The position numbers and the translations under genes were made by a program. From Paramacrobiotus metropolitanus (Eukaryota > Tardigrada > Eutardigrada > Parachela > Macrobiotidae): DNA of 64,000 nucleotides. Below are positions 1 to 9,444 of the stretch, piece by piece (the stretch's first letter is position 1; each line of letters starts with the position of its first letter). The stretch is taken from positions 248,001 through 312,000 of the forward strand of contig NW_026570288.1 in NCBI RefSeq assembly GCF_019649055.1, written 5' to 3'. The notes beneath the pieces are model-generated. The model had not been told where the DNA came from. It saw only the letters and a program-made list of their open reading frames with translations, and searched no databases.

Positions 1-3000
1 TTACCCCTTCTGTCTCGGGCCGAATGCTTAATGGGTTTACTGCCGGAGTCTTGGTCGGCTGAGGCGGACCTTTGCAAGCCGCCCGGGGCTCTTGGTCGTT
101 CTGGAGGAAATCTGCTACCTGAGGAGGCTGCCGTTGATCTGGCCAGCTCCAACCATACTTTGGCTTGGGGTGCAGGGTCTTCCTCTGGGCTATACTTCTT
201 TGTGTGGAGGTACGACATCCGAAGCTTCTGTTCCCTCCGGTTCTTTTCGGGGATGAAGTTCGGTACGGTATACCGAAGGTGGACTCTGCGCTGCGCGTTA
301 GTGGTCTGCAGCTCCCTTCGTTGCACCATCTTCTCGAGGGTAGGGTTTGCTTCCCTCATGATATCCTCGATCTCGGCCTCACCTTTCGGTTTATCGCCGT
401 AGGTGTACATCTTGTTGAGGAACCGTGCGATCTGGAGGCGAGTGGTACCTCTTGGGTTCCGGTAATAGCCAATGGCTCTGACTATCCGCTGTTCCGGTGT
501 TTCCGTCTGGCTTAACTTAGCCGGTGGTTTCGGGAGCACCAGTTCGCCCATTCGGTCCCAAGATCGGTGGAGTATAAAGGCCATGCATTCATCCTGGATC
601 CAGCTGACTATCTTCCGCATGAATTGTGCGGTAAGGAAATGGCCTCGCTCTACCCGGTATTCTTCGGTGAGCTTCTCCACTAGGGCCTGGTAAACGTCTC
701 TGCGTTCCGCGTCAGCTGTGGTGATGATCCGCCGGACATCTTCCTTAAAGATCGCCTTGGAGAAGGTCGGTTCCGGTTCCCCAGGCTGTCTGTCCGGTAG
801 CCTGTTGCGGATGTTGTCCGGGGCTGGGAGATCAGACTCGTCGGTGTCAGCATGGTAGTCCCACATCTCTTCATGGGGACCCTCGGCCAGATGTTTGGCC
901 GAGCTTGGTTCCAGCTGGTCCGATTCGTTAAGCTTCCGCTTGACTGGGGTATCCTCCATTTCAATCTCCGGGGATGCCGAGCGTTCTAAATCCCGGTCTC
1001 TTTGCTGGATGTTGTCAACCATCCGCTGGAGGTATGGTGGGAGCGAGGAGTCTCCTTGTGACTCCTTTTTCTCCTTCTTGACCTTGGGTGCCTCTTTTGG
1101 AGGCTTCTCCTCGGCCCAGTTTCGGATCTCGTTGATCCAACTCTCGATGCTTTGACCGGGTTTCAACTCAGGCCTAGGCCCTCGATTCTTGTCGGGTTCC
1201 TGTCGGCTTGATGTTGACTCTGGTTCACTATCCGAGGACGGTTGCTCGGGTCGGACCTTTCTTCGGCCCTTGTTACGGCGAACTTCTACGTCCGAGACGT
1301 CAGTGTCTCCGCCGCCGCGAGGTTTCTTGGGCAGTCGGTTAGGAGACTCCTTCTTTGAGGTCGACTTTTTGGCCTCGCGCTTCTTCCGCATAGTGGTGGA
1401 GTTGGCTGAGTGGACCACGGAGCCGCTAAATGTCGGCATTTCCTCATCCTCGATCTCCACCGATGGCCGCCGTTTAGGGTCAACCATCCGTTTTGAGGGG
1501 ACCACGGACGCCTTTTGGGGTACCGTGGCCTTCGAGGCTTCTTGTCCGCTAATTGGGGAAGGTGCAATGGGGTGTGGCGCCGGGATTTCTCCGGAGGCTC
1601 GCTTCTTACGATAGTCGTCGCCCATCTGCTGCACGATCTCCTTCATCCGTTGGGTCAGGTTATGGTACTCACGGATGGTTTCGTTGGAGTCGTTGTCGGG
1701 CAAGTTATCGCGGCGACTCTTGAGAGCGTTATAGTAGTTACGCTCCGCGCTCGCGGCCCTATTGATGCAGTCGTCCCTCTCGGTCATGGTCAAGTCCTTT
1801 ATGGAATCCATGCCCGGGTCGTTGTGGTACTGACGGTGGGTCTGGTTACTAACCGCGGGCCCTAATTGGGGCTGCACAGCCGGTTGTACCTGACTTTCAA
1901 CCGTCACTTCGGCGGCTATGTCCGGCACCGAGGTTGACATCGATGCTGTGCTGCCTGGCTCCTTTGCCGCTATCTGCAGTTTTGCCGGGGACGAAGTGTC
2001 CATCCGTTCTTGGGAGGCTTGCCGAGGTGTCCGTTTCGGGGAAAACCTCGGTGGTGGAGGCTGGAGAGGGGTCATACTAGGCATCCGGTTCGGCTGAGAC
2101 AGAGCCCTAGTTGGGGACACCTGTTTCACCGGGGACCTGCTTCGTCCACTAGTTGACCGAGGCTCGGTCGAGAGCCTTGATGTTGACCGAAGGTCGTTTA
2201 ACAGGGCTTGTTGCCACTGTCGTTCCTCTTCACTATCCTCCGCACCGTAGACATTAGGGTCCTCATCGTTACCTCCCGAGTTGTCGGGGTCGATTTCAGG
2301 AATAAGGTCGGTTTTAAGCTGGCCTTCCTCCAGGGGTGGTTCACGGATGTATACGGCCGGGTTAATCCTCGGGTTCCGTAACAGCTGGACATAGTCCAAA
2401 ACCACCCTCGGTAACCTCTGTGTCCGAAGTACCTGCATGCTGCTCCGGAGGGTCATGAGTCTTCGTATAATAGCGTCGCGGTCGGTCGCAAAGTCCAAGA
2501 TTTTCTGGGTTATGCGGTTCCGATCTCTTGACGACATCTTATGTTCGAGCTGTCCACCGGTAAGCTCACCTTCTTGGATGACCCGGTAGAATTCGGCCTG
2601 CTTAATCTGGTCCACCAGCTGGTTGTGGTAAGCCAAGGCCTCCCGTTCCGTTGCAGTTAAGTCCGGTTGGATGGCCTGTAGTACTACCTGGGGCTGGGAG
2701 GCCGTCTTGTGGCTCTCACCCGGCGTCGGTCGTATCTTCTGATGGGGCTTCGATGGGTCTGAAGCAGTTTCCCGCATCACAATTTCTCGGACCTGTTCGA
2801 GGGTCCGGACTTGTCTCGGTGGTGATGAGAACAGCTTCCGTTTCGGGCCTTTATCCTCATCCCTGTCCTTAGACCGAGGCTTCCTCGCGAACTTGGGCGA
2901 GTCCGGGCCTCCGGGCTGATGAATAGCCCTGCCATCCGGGGTTCTCTCCGGGTCACCGGACTGTTCGGTCGGACGTCGGATGACGAGCACCTGTTCCGTT

Positions 3001-3506
3001 CGTTTTGGCCGAGCCGAACCACCTATTGGGGGTACCGGCAGTGTTGTTGGCCTTGGTGCCTTGCTTGTACTCGGTGGGTCCGGGGTTAAGTCCCGCGTCC
3101 GAGCGTAAGCTTCCCGTTCCGCTGTGGAGTGCTCAAGGGTCTCTTCTTCACCTTCTAAGGGTGGAACATCCATAGGTTCACCGGGCGGCGTAGCTGGTCG
3201 TGCGGGTGGCTTAGCCTGTTGGGCTTTACGCTCCGCGGCTTCACGTCGCTTGTTACGGTAGTAACCCTCGGTGATCCGCTTTATGTCTTGCAGCGCCTGT
3301 ATTAGGGTCTCCTCGGTGTCCGAAGATCTCGCTGCCGATAGGGTTAATATGGTGGCGTTGGTCTTCCGGCTCGTATCCAAAGTATTGGTGTCAACGTCGA
3401 GCCTTGCCGCCCTAGGGTCCCAGGCGTTCATAGCATGCAGTTGGGCATGCATCTCATGGCTGGCATCCTCGGCTCGCTGAAGTGCTCGCCGGATGGTTTC
3501 CTCCAT
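1..3506 (-). CDS. Extra ORF6 of the giant retroelement, helical-module protein (3' end outside window)
   Basis: An open frame runs without a stop from ATG at 3506 to the window edge, over 1168 codons. I followed the frame to position 1 and the phase holds. The product alternates charged helical stretches of about 80-100 residues with Pro/Ser/Lys-rich disordered linkers. Helical stretches start near MEETIRRALQRAED, LTATEREALAYHNQ, LTMTERDDCINRAA and FSKAIFKEDVRRII. Several linkers are strongly basic. No enzymatic motif is visible. The frame is also open upstream of the ATG, across the end of the 356-codon ORF in the +1 frame, with a run of five G on the plus strand (3608-3612) in the overlap. 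So this may be a continuation of that ORF by frameshift or a base-calling error. Function unknown; a structural or accessory product is inference. Confidence 0.65.
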   Translation of the reverse strand, partial: MEETIRRALQRAEDASHEMHAQLHAMNAWDPRAARLDVDTNTLDTSRKTNATILTLSAARSSDTEETLIQALQDIKRITEGYYRNKRREAAERKAQQAKPPARPATPPGEPMDVPPLEGEEETLEHSTAEREAYARTRDLTPDPPSTSKAPRPTTLPVPPIGGSARPKRTEQVLVIRRPTEQSGDPERTPDGRAIHQPGGPDSPKFARKPRSKDRDEDKGPKRKLFSSPPRQVRTLEQVREIVMRETASDPSKPHQKIRPTPGESHKTASQPQVVLQAIQPDLTATEREALAYHNQLVDQIKQAEFYRVIQEGELTGGQLEHKMSSRDRNRITQKILDFATDRDAIIRRLMTLRSSMQVLRTQRLPRVVLDYVQLLRNPRINPAVYIREPPLEEGQLKTDLIPEIDPDNSGGNDEDPNVYGAEDSEEERQWQQALLNDLRSTSRLSTEPRSTSGRSRSPVKQVSPTRALSQPNRMPSMTPLQPPPPRFSPKRTPRQASQERMDTSSPAKLQIAAKEPGSTASMSTSVPDIAAEVTVESQVQPAVQPQLGPAVSNQTHRQYHNDPGMDSIKDLTMTERDDCINRAASAERNYYNALKSRRDNLPDNDSNETIREYHNLTQRMKEIVQQMGDDYRKKRASGEIPAPHPIAPSPISGQEASKATVPQKASVVPSKRMVDPKRRPSVEIEDEEMPTFSGSVVHSANSTTMRKKREAKKSTSKKESPNRLPKKPRGGGDTDVSDVEVRRNKGRRKVRPEQPSSDSEPESTSSRQEPDKNRGPRPELKPGQSIESWINEIRNWAEEKPPKEAPKVKKEKKESQGDSSLPPYLQRMVDNIQQRDRDLERSASPEIEMEDTPVKRKLNESDQLEPSSAKHLAEGPHEEMWDYHADTDESDLPAPDNIRNRLPDRQPGEPEPTFSKAIFKEDVRRIITTADAERRDVYQALVEKLTEEYRVERGHFLTAQFMRKIVSWIQDECMAFILHRSWDRMGELVLPKPPAKLSQTETPEQRIVRAIGYYRNPRGTTRLQIARFLNKMYTYGDKPKGEAEIEDIMREANPTLEKMVQRRELQTTNAQRRVHLRYTVPNFIPEKNRREQKLRMSYLHTKKYSPEEDPAPQAKVWLELARSTAASSGSRFPPERPRAPGGLQRSASADQDSGSKPIKHSARDRRG

Positions 3507-3588
3507 TCCGGGTACTGCCAGTGGCCAATTTCCTGACGGTGGAGTAGCCGTCGAGGGTGGCTTGATGGTCGGTCTCCGGGTTGATTGG

Positions 3589-4659
3589 TCAGATGTACCC
3601 CTGCTCTGGGGGTTCGATCTGCCTAATCCGAGACTGATCCTCGGAGGCTCGGTCTGCCTCTCGCCGTTCCTTGGCCTGCTTTTCTTCCTCATAATCCCGG
3701 ATGAAGCCCGAGAGCCAAAGCACGCATGATTGCAGCTGAGCCTGGCTGTACTGGTGTTTCGGGGTTTCCGGGTGTAGAAGTATCCGAGTTGCCCGGGTAT
3801 GGTTTTCAACTCCGATGATGTCACCATCCAGTTTGAAGAATTCTGCGCTATGACGGTCGCAGAAGCCTCGGCGAGTCCGCATCTCAGTCAAAATATTATT
3901 AGCCCGAGTCATGGCTTCAACTATGTAGGGTTGAGCGTCGGGCGGCAGAACTCCCGGGTCCGGTATGTTTTCCATCGCCCGTACCATTGAGCGGGGCGAA
4001 AGGCGCTGGGTCGGTGCAACCTGTTGGGTCGCTACCGGCCGTTCCGGTTGCTGCGGTAGGTTCGCGGAGGCTTGGGTCGGCGGAGTAGCCGGGGGCTGAG
4101 TTGCCCGGGTTGCCGAGGATTGGGTCGGCTGAGTGGCCGGAGGCTGAGGTGGAACCGTTTTGCGGCTCTCTTCCTCATGCTTCCTTTTCGCAAGTGCCAC
4201 TTCTAGATCGGCCTTTAGGCTCTCCAGGTCCATTGTGGCTACCCGGTGTTGGTCTCGGATCCGCTCCTTCAGTTTCTTTTGGGCCGGGGTCCGATCCTCC
4301 AATTGGTTAGCCTGAGCGGCTAAGTCCCGGACATAGCCTTCGTTAAGGGCTATGTCGTCGCGGAGAGTTTGAATCTCCTGTTCTGTCGGGGCTGGTTGGG
4401 GTTGAGGTGGCTCTAGTGGGTTGACCCTGGAGGGTCCGGGGGTCCGAGGTTGGGCCTCCTTGTGGCTTCTTTCCTCTAACTTCCTCCGGAGTTTCTCGGC
4501 ATGTCCACGAGCCATGTCGCGCTGTTCGGTGATGGTCCTTAGAGTCGCATCGCCCGGCTGCAGCGTAGCAATCCGCTGGGTCAAAAGGTCCGCCGTTAGC
4601 TCGGTTTCGGCTAAGTCCCTCCTCAATTCTTCGGTTGTTATGGTGATACCGAAGTCCAT
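3589..4659 (-). CDS. Extra ORF5 of the giant retroelement, coiled-coil/helical-module protein
   Basis: A 356-codon ORF starting MDFGITITTEELRRDLAE. Its ATG lies inside the last codons of the preceding 996-codon ORF (22-nt overlap, -1 frame), so it could be made by coupled reinitiation or frameshifting, or be part of the same polyprotein. Three helical modules are visible: residues about 6-65, 95-165 and 235-340, separated by Pro/Gln/Thr-rich linkers with repeats such as PPATQPTQSSATRATQPPA. It resembles the neighbouring ORFs in layout more than any family I know. It ends in TGA directly followed by C, and the next ORF continues in the +1 frame. No enzyme motif seen. Confidence 0.6.
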   Translation of the reverse strand: MDFGITITTEELRRDLAETELTADLLTQRIATLQPGDATLRTITEQRDMARGHAEKLRRKLEERSHKEAQPRTPGPSRVNPLEPPQPQPAPTEQEIQTLRDDIALNEGYVRDLAAQANQLEDRTPAQKKLKERIRDQHRVATMDLESLKADLEVALAKRKHEEESRKTVPPQPPATQPTQSSATRATQPPATPPTQASANLPQQPERPVATQQVAPTQRLSPRSMVRAMENIPDPGVLPPDAQPYIVEAMTRANNILTEMRTRRGFCDRHSAEFFKLDGDIIGVENHTRATRILLHPETPKHQYSQAQLQSCVLWLSGFIRDYEEEKQAKERREADRASEDQSRIRQIEPPEQGYI

Positions 4660-7628
4660 TTCCGGTTGTCATCGAACATCTCGATGTCCGGTGAGGGTAT
4701 CGGTGACGGAGGTTCTGACATTGGTGATGCGCTTCGGTGTGAGCCTGGGCCGGGGGTCACTGTTGGTTCCCCATCACGGCTACGGCTCCGACTCGGACTA
4801 TATTCCGAGTATTCATCCGAGTCCAGGTCGCCCTCTTCGGCGATGCGTCTCCCGAGGTATCCGAGTGACGCATCCAATTCCCGAACGTCTGCTGGTGCTG
4901 TTGGCATTCCGGCCTCGGTGAGCCTAGCCACTTGACGGAGGTTTCTCTCCAAGTTGCACCGATCATTCAGCAGCTTGGATTGTTCACTGGATTGTTCACG
5001 GTCCTTGTCGAAGTGAGGCTTGTCCTCCGGCTTGTTTCTTTGTTCTAAGGTGGATAGGAGCGTATGGCCCTTTTCTAAGGTCTTCCTAATCTCCTGCCAC
5101 TTGCAAAGTCTGGCTTCGGCTTCGTCGGGCCGGTTTGATGAGTCGTCGGAGAGGACTATGCCGTAATTGTCGGCACGTCGTTCGATGGAGGACAGAAGTC
5201 TCGGGAGCTCACGGGTTTCCCAGGGTCCTGTTGGGATCCCTTCCCAGACTAAGCCTGCAATGTCTGCAGATTCTCGGTTAACTTCGACAATTAGGTCAGT
5301 AACTCGTCGGGCGGCTTCTTGTCCGTTGAGGCTGTAGGCCTGTTCACGGCGTCTTATCAACATCGTTATGATGTTGTCGCTGAGCCTCCTTACTCGGTTG
5401 ACTCTTTCCCAGAGTGCCATTCTGTCTCTGGCTCGGTCGTACGCCTGGCGGGTGGTGGGGCTTGGTTGTTGTCCTTCCGGTCCGGCTCCCTCGGTTAGGT
5501 TGAAGGCCGCTATCTGTTGGTCCACATAGGCCACCGCGCCTTCCAGGAGCCATCTGTCACGGACGTCCGCTGGAATTCTGTCGTGGCTGAGACGCTCAAT
5601 TTCACCGAGCTTCAATTGGATCTCGATGTTGAGTTTCTCTGTTTCCGCCCATTGTTCGGAGTTAAAGGGGTATCGGTCTCGGCGCCGGCGTAGTTCCGTT
5701 AGGAGTACGAGTCCTTGTTGCCGAGTTCTGCGGATAGCCACGAACGCGTCTGACTTGGCTACGTCGCGTGGGGTTGGTGATGCCGGGTTTTGGTTGTCAT
5801 CGATGACCCTACGCAGGTTCCGGAACGCTTGCCGGGACTGCTGAATCTGCTGCGGGGTAAAGTTAGTAACTTCAGTTGACCGTCGGAGCATGTAGGAATC
5901 ATGGATGATACGGTTGATGGTCAATTCTTGATCCAGGTACCGAGGGTCGGTCGGTGAGGTTTCCTGATGTTCGCGGTTAAGTCTCACCGCTAAGTCGTCC
6001 GACTCCCTCAAGGTCGCGTAAACTTGTAGCCGGCTTGGGCTCGCTTCTCTATCTTCCGGGGTCCTTGTTGTACCAGCCGAAGCCCCCGTACTTGTGGTTG
6101 CGACGGCTGATCCCCGTTCTGACCCCTGGCGCGTCAATCCGGGCATATTATCCACTGTTCTCGGGGGTGCCAGAGGGTGTTCGTCTCGAGCCTCTTCTAT
6201 CTGGGCCTTCAGAAGCCAATAGTGGGTGTGGATCAATTGCAGTTGTTGTCCTGTTAGAGGGGTTCGTGACAGCAGTTTCCGGAGTATTTCTACTCCAAGG
6301 TTCAAGGAGCTGAGCCACGTGCGCTCGGATGCCGGATTTTCCAGTCCTTCGGCTTGTATCTGGCCTCTCATCCTTTTCACGAGAGCTTCGGTCTGTCCGA
6401 GCAATGCGTGTACTTCGGCTATTGAAGGGTGAGGAGGAGAGTTGGTCGATCCAGCCGAAGCCCCCGTAGTTGCGGTTGCTAAGGCTGGCCCTCTTTCTGA
6501 GGCTGGAGTCTCGGAGGTTGACTTCCGGGCTCTAAGTATGGCTCGGGTATCCTGGATATATTGTTCCAGCTCCTTCATCTCCGAGTTCAGTCGGGTCATT
6601 TCTTGCGCGAAGTTAGGGTCGCTCAACTTGAGAGCTTCTATCTTGCGCTGGACGAGAGTCCATTCACTCTCAGCTTCCATAAGACCCAGTGTGAGTTCTT
6701 CCGAGGGTCGGATCTGCCTTCGCGATCCGGCCGAAGATGCGGCCGAGATCGGTTCAACCGTAATTGCGGTTGCCGAAGGTCTGGCTATGGAAGGTCCGGG
6801 TGTCAAGGGTTCGGCTGTCGGTTGGGCTGGGGGTGCCTCTGCTGTCGATGTCGGAGGCTTTGGTCGCTCCAGCATGTGGACCGAGAAGGCTTTCGTTCCG
6901 TCCTCATAGTATCGGGTGAATGGGGATGGTGTCCGTTGACGTTCCTGCCGAGCCGTCGCTGATACCACCGGAGGCATATTTGTGCCGTCCTGTCGTGGCG
7001 CCGCCGGTAAAGTCGGCTGCTGCGAGGCTCCCATGGGTCCGGTTACTATGGGGTATCCCAACAGAGGGTTGACCGCGCCGCCTTGTGGCTGGTTCATACC
7101 CATCTGGTTGCACCATTGGGTGAACATAGCGAACATTTGGTTCGGCATGGGGTTCATCCCGGCTTGAGTCATCAGCGGCCCTATTGGGGCCGGCTGGATG
7201 CTCGTTACCGTAATCGGGATGTATGGTAGCGTCGGTGGCATGACTGGTCTGGGGATGAATGGTCCCGGTAGAAGTGGCGGGCTAATCTGACCTATTGGGT
7301 CGATCGGTACTGCCGGTACGTTCTGACCGGTGGCCGCGCTCACATTCACCAAAAGTCCGGTTTCGTCGAGCATAGTGCCCGGTGGCAAGGTCTGGAGGGG
7401 GATCGTCCGGGGTTGAGTGACCATCCGTGACCCGACCGTTAAACCTGCCAAAGAATCAGCCGCTACGTTCGCATGCGGATTTGTTACCTGTGGGATTGGG
7501 GTTTGGGTGGCCGAACGCGTTTCAGCTCGGGAGCCCGATCGGTCGTGCGGGTACGGCTGAGATCGTCGATTGTCGCGTCGGCTGCTGTTCGATCCACTCG
7601 ATGGAGGGTCTCGTCGTCGGTCAGACAT
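4638..7628 (-). CDS. Extra ORF4 of the giant retroelement, multi-module helical protein
   Basis: A 996-codon ORF beginning MSDRRRDPPSSGSNSSRRDN. The first 250 residues are basic then Pro/Met/Gln-rich and disordered. From about residue 290 to 960 come five or six modules of 85-110 residues, each reading as three predicted helices with a Pro-containing turn, split by short linkers. Two of these linkers repeat the phrase TGASAG. The tail is acidic/Ser-rich (DLDSDEYSEYSPSRSRSRD). It occupies the place where integrase should follow RNase H. No transmembrane segment or signal peptide is seen, so it is not an obvious envelope. Twelve bases upstream of the ATG is a good 3' splice site, suggesting expression from a spliced mRNA. 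Function unknown. Confidence 0.65.
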   Translation of the reverse strand: MSDRRRDPPSSGSNSSRRDNRRSQPYPHDRSGSRAETRSATQTPIPQVTNPHANVAADSLAGLTVGSRMVTQPRTIPLQTLPPGTMLDETGLLVNVSAATGQNVPAVPIDPIGQISPPLLPGPFIPRPVMPPTLPYIPITVTSIQPAPIGPLMTQAGMNPMPNQMFAMFTQWCNQMGMNQPQGGAVNPLLGYPIVTGPMGASQQPTLPAAPRQDGTNMPPVVSATARQERQRTPSPFTRYYEDGTKAFSVHMLERPKPPTSTAEAPPAQPTAEPLTPGPSIARPSATAITVEPISAASSAGSRRQIRPSEELTLGLMEAESEWTLVQRKIEALKLSDPNFAQEMTRLNSEMKELEQYIQDTRAILRARKSTSETPASERGPALATATTGASAGSTNSPPHPSIAEVHALLGQTEALVKRMRGQIQAEGLENPASERTWLSSLNLGVEILRKLLSRTPLTGQQLQLIHTHYWLLKAQIEEARDEHPLAPPRTVDNMPGLTRQGSERGSAVATTSTGASAGTTRTPEDREASPSRLQVYATLRESDDLAVRLNREHQETSPTDPRYLDQELTINRIIHDSYMLRRSTEVTNFTPQQIQQSRQAFRNLRRVIDDNQNPASPTPRDVAKSDAFVAIRRTRQQGLVLLTELRRRRDRYPFNSEQWAETEKLNIEIQLKLGEIERLSHDRIPADVRDRWLLEGAVAYVDQQIAAFNLTEGAGPEGQQPSPTTRQAYDRARDRMALWERVNRVRRLSDNIITMLIRRREQAYSLNGQEAARRVTDLIVEVNRESADIAGLVWEGIPTGPWETRELPRLLSSIERRADNYGIVLSDDSSNRPDEAEARLCKWQEIRKTLEKGHTLLSTLEQRNKPEDKPHFDKDREQSSEQSKLLNDRCNLERNLRQVARLTEAGMPTAPADVRELDASLGYLGRRIAEEGDLDSDEYSEYSPSRSRSRDGEPTVTPGPGSHRSASPMSEPPSPIPSPDIEMFDDNRKWTSVSP

Positions 7629-7780
7629 CGTTATGAGAGGCTATTGGGATAAAGGAGATACGGCTCGTTAGCATTCTGATAAGGCCAAATAAGTCCAACT
7701 GAAGATTCCATGCACAACTGAAGAGGTCCCATTCCGACACCAAAGGTCCATTCTTAACTATGTCCTAGCTAAGCCCTAAC
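7629..7780 (-). promoter_or_regulatory. Spacer between pol and ORF4 with a 3' splice-site-like sequence
   Basis: These 152 bases separate the pol stop codon from the ORF4 ATG and are visibly richer in A/T than the flanking ORFs. On the minus strand the last part reads TCTCCTTTATCCCAATAG (polypyrimidine then AG, ending at 7641), 12 bases before the ORF4 ATG at 7628. Retroviruses and errantiviruses make their downstream env from a spliced mRNA, so a spliced subgenomic message for ORF4-6 is plausible. That is inference; the donor is not located. Confidence 0.35.
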
Positions 7781-8995
7781 TTATTCTAAGTTAACTATGG
7801 CCCTATGTTTGTGGTGGGTGGTCAGCCGGTACAATAGGCCTCCGCTCATTTGGTAATGTTCTAACAATGGGGACTTGTGGTCCAGCTGGTCCTGGTTTTC
7901 CAGCTCATCGATCTTTTTCCGGAGGTGAGGGTCCCGGAGTTGCAGTCTGCGTAACTCCTTATTGGACTCCATCGGCTTTTCTTCTTCTTCGTCCTCGGGT
8001 TCGCCTTGTGAGCCCGGGACCTCCGGTCCGTTAACCTCGGTAGTCCGTACCTTTGCGGTTTCGACCCTAGACTCGCCTTGTGAGCCCGGGTCGTCCGGTA
8101 CGACTACGTTGATTACCCTTACATATGGGGTAGACAGGTCGTTCCAGTCCGAGATGACCTTACATCCGGGCAGCGGAGTTGCTTTTGGAACGGGGCGACG
8201 CATATTTGTGGTCTGCCTCCATTCAGCTGCCACTCGGAGAGACCTTATTTTAGCCTCGTCCGTCCAGCCTCCGGGCTCGAGTATGAGGTCCGGATGTCTT
8301 CGGCTCTTTTCCTTGATTTCGTGTCTTTGTACCCGGAGAGACCTTATTTTGATCTCATCCTTGAAGTCCTCAAAATTAGGTACCTGGTCCAATTCTTCAT
8401 GGGGGTCGTTATCGTCGGGTCGTTCAAGGGGCCACCGAGACAGAGCATCCGCATTATCGCAGAAAACTCCAGGTTTGTACTCGATGGTAATGTCCTTGCC
8501 TTGCAGAGCCAAAGCCCACCGTGTTAACCGGGGGTTGATGCCGGGTCTATTGGACTCACAGCGCATCAGGTTCTGTAAGGCTCGGTGATCCGTTCTGACG
8601 GTGAAGGGTCCGTGGTCAATGAAGTGTTTGAACTTCTGGACGGCCCAAACTACGGCTAGGCATTCCCATTCGGTGACTCCGTAGTTCTTCTCGGCTCCAT
8701 GGAGAACTCGGCTGGCAAATGCTACGGGGTGGTCTTCTTGTGACAACACCGCGCCAAGTCCGGCTCCACTGGCATCACATTCGATTACTGTCTTCTTGGT
8801 CGGGTCGAACTTTGCGAGTACCGGGGCTGTGGTTAGAGCCTCTTTGATGCCGTTGAACTCCGCTGTATGGTCGTCCGTCCAGTCTGTCCGGATGGAATTA
8901 GTCTTCCGAAGGAGTTCGTACATCTTCGATGTCCGTTGGGCATAATTACGGATGAATTTCCGGTAGTAGTTGGCCAACCCGAGGAACGACCGCAA
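7781..8995 (-). CDS. pol: Pol fragment: connection, RNase H and start of integrase H2C2 domain
   Basis: A 404-codon segment. It opens with the RT-connection motif LRSFLGLANYYRKFI, then Ty3-type RNase H with ECDASGAGLGAVLSQ, the Y/WECLA helix, TDHRAL and NADALSRWP. After about residue 215 comes a charged spacer with internal duplications (IKIRSLRV / AKIRSLRV; PGSQGE twice). The last 60 residues look like the beginning of the H2C2 integrase domain (LLEHYQMSGGLLYRL), but the frame stops before the His-His-Cys-Cys residues. The usual DDE core is not found in any frame of the next 150 bases. It overlaps the upstream RT frame; the shift falls at a four-G run (plus strand 9012-9015), consistent with one missing base. 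Confidence 0.8.
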   Translation of the reverse strand: MRSFLGLANYYRKFIRNYAQRTSKMYELLRKTNSIRTDWTDDHTAEFNGIKEALTTAPVLAKFDPTKKTVIECDASGAGLGAVLSQEDHPVAFASRVLHGAEKNYGVTEWECLAVVWAVQKFKHFIDHGPFTVRTDHRALQNLMRCESNRPGINPRLTRWALALQGKDITIEYKPGVFCDNADALSRWPLERPDDNDPHEELDQVPNFEDFKDEIKIRSLRVQRHEIKEKSRRHPDLILEPGGWTDEAKIRSLRVAAEWRQTTNMRRPVPKATPLPGCKVISDWNDLSTPYVRVINVVVPDDPGSQGESRVETAKVRTTEVNGPEVPGSQGEPEDEEEEKPMESNKELRRLQLRDPHLRKKIDELENQDQLDHKSPLLEHYQMSGGLLYRLTTHHKHRAIVNLE

Positions 8996-9444
8996 TTGGC
9001 GTTCTGTTCGCGGGGTTGGTGTTGCGCAATAGCCGCTACCTTTTCGTCGTCGGTTTGGACTCCGGCTTTGCTGAGGACATGTCCGAGGAAGGGTAACTTA
9101 TCCGTTCCAACCTCGCACTTCGAGGGTTTGATGGTGAACCCGGCCTCAAGTAGGCAGTCCAGGGTGGCTCGGAAGGCTTCCTTGAATTCTTCAAAGGTCC
9201 GGCCGAAGAAGATGATGTCATCGATGTACGCAAAAACACCTTTCTTGCGGGCTTTTGCAGTTATCTTATCGACATGCATCTGGAAGGTTGCGGGTCCGTT
9301 ACAGACTCCGAACGGCATCCGGTTAAACCTGTACATGCCTTCTGGCGTAACGAAGGTTGTCATGTCCTTCGAGGCTTCGTCCATTGGGATCTGCCAAAAC
9401 CGGATTGGCAATCTACCTTGCCGTAATATTCCATCCCGGCGCAC
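8833..9444 (-). CDS. pol: Pol fragment: reverse transcriptase palm with YIDD
   Basis: This frame holds the central reverse transcriptase motifs: FWQIPMDEASKD, FVTPEGMYRFNRMPFG, the catalytic GVFAYIDDIIFF and FLGHVLSKAG. Useful coding lies at about residues 15-145; the C-terminal end is out-of-frame translation. Upstream motifs (KVDCQSGF, carrying the first catalytic Asp) are in the neighbouring frame, with the break at a four-A run on the plus strand (9396-9399). Downstream coding continues in another frame after the four-G run at 9012-9015. Both breaks are single-base homopolymer differences, so either the copy is decayed or the assembly has base-count errors. Confidence 0.8.
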   Translation of the reverse strand: MRRDGILRQGRLPIRFWQIPMDEASKDMTTFVTPEGMYRFNRMPFGVCNGPATFQMHVDKITAKARKKGVFAYIDDIIFFGRTFEEFKEAFRATLDCLLEAGFTIKPSKCEVGTDKLPFLGHVLSKAGVQTDDEKVAAIAQHQPREQNANCGRSSGWPTTTGNSSVIMPNGHRRCTNSFGRLIPSGQTGRTTIQRSSTASKRL

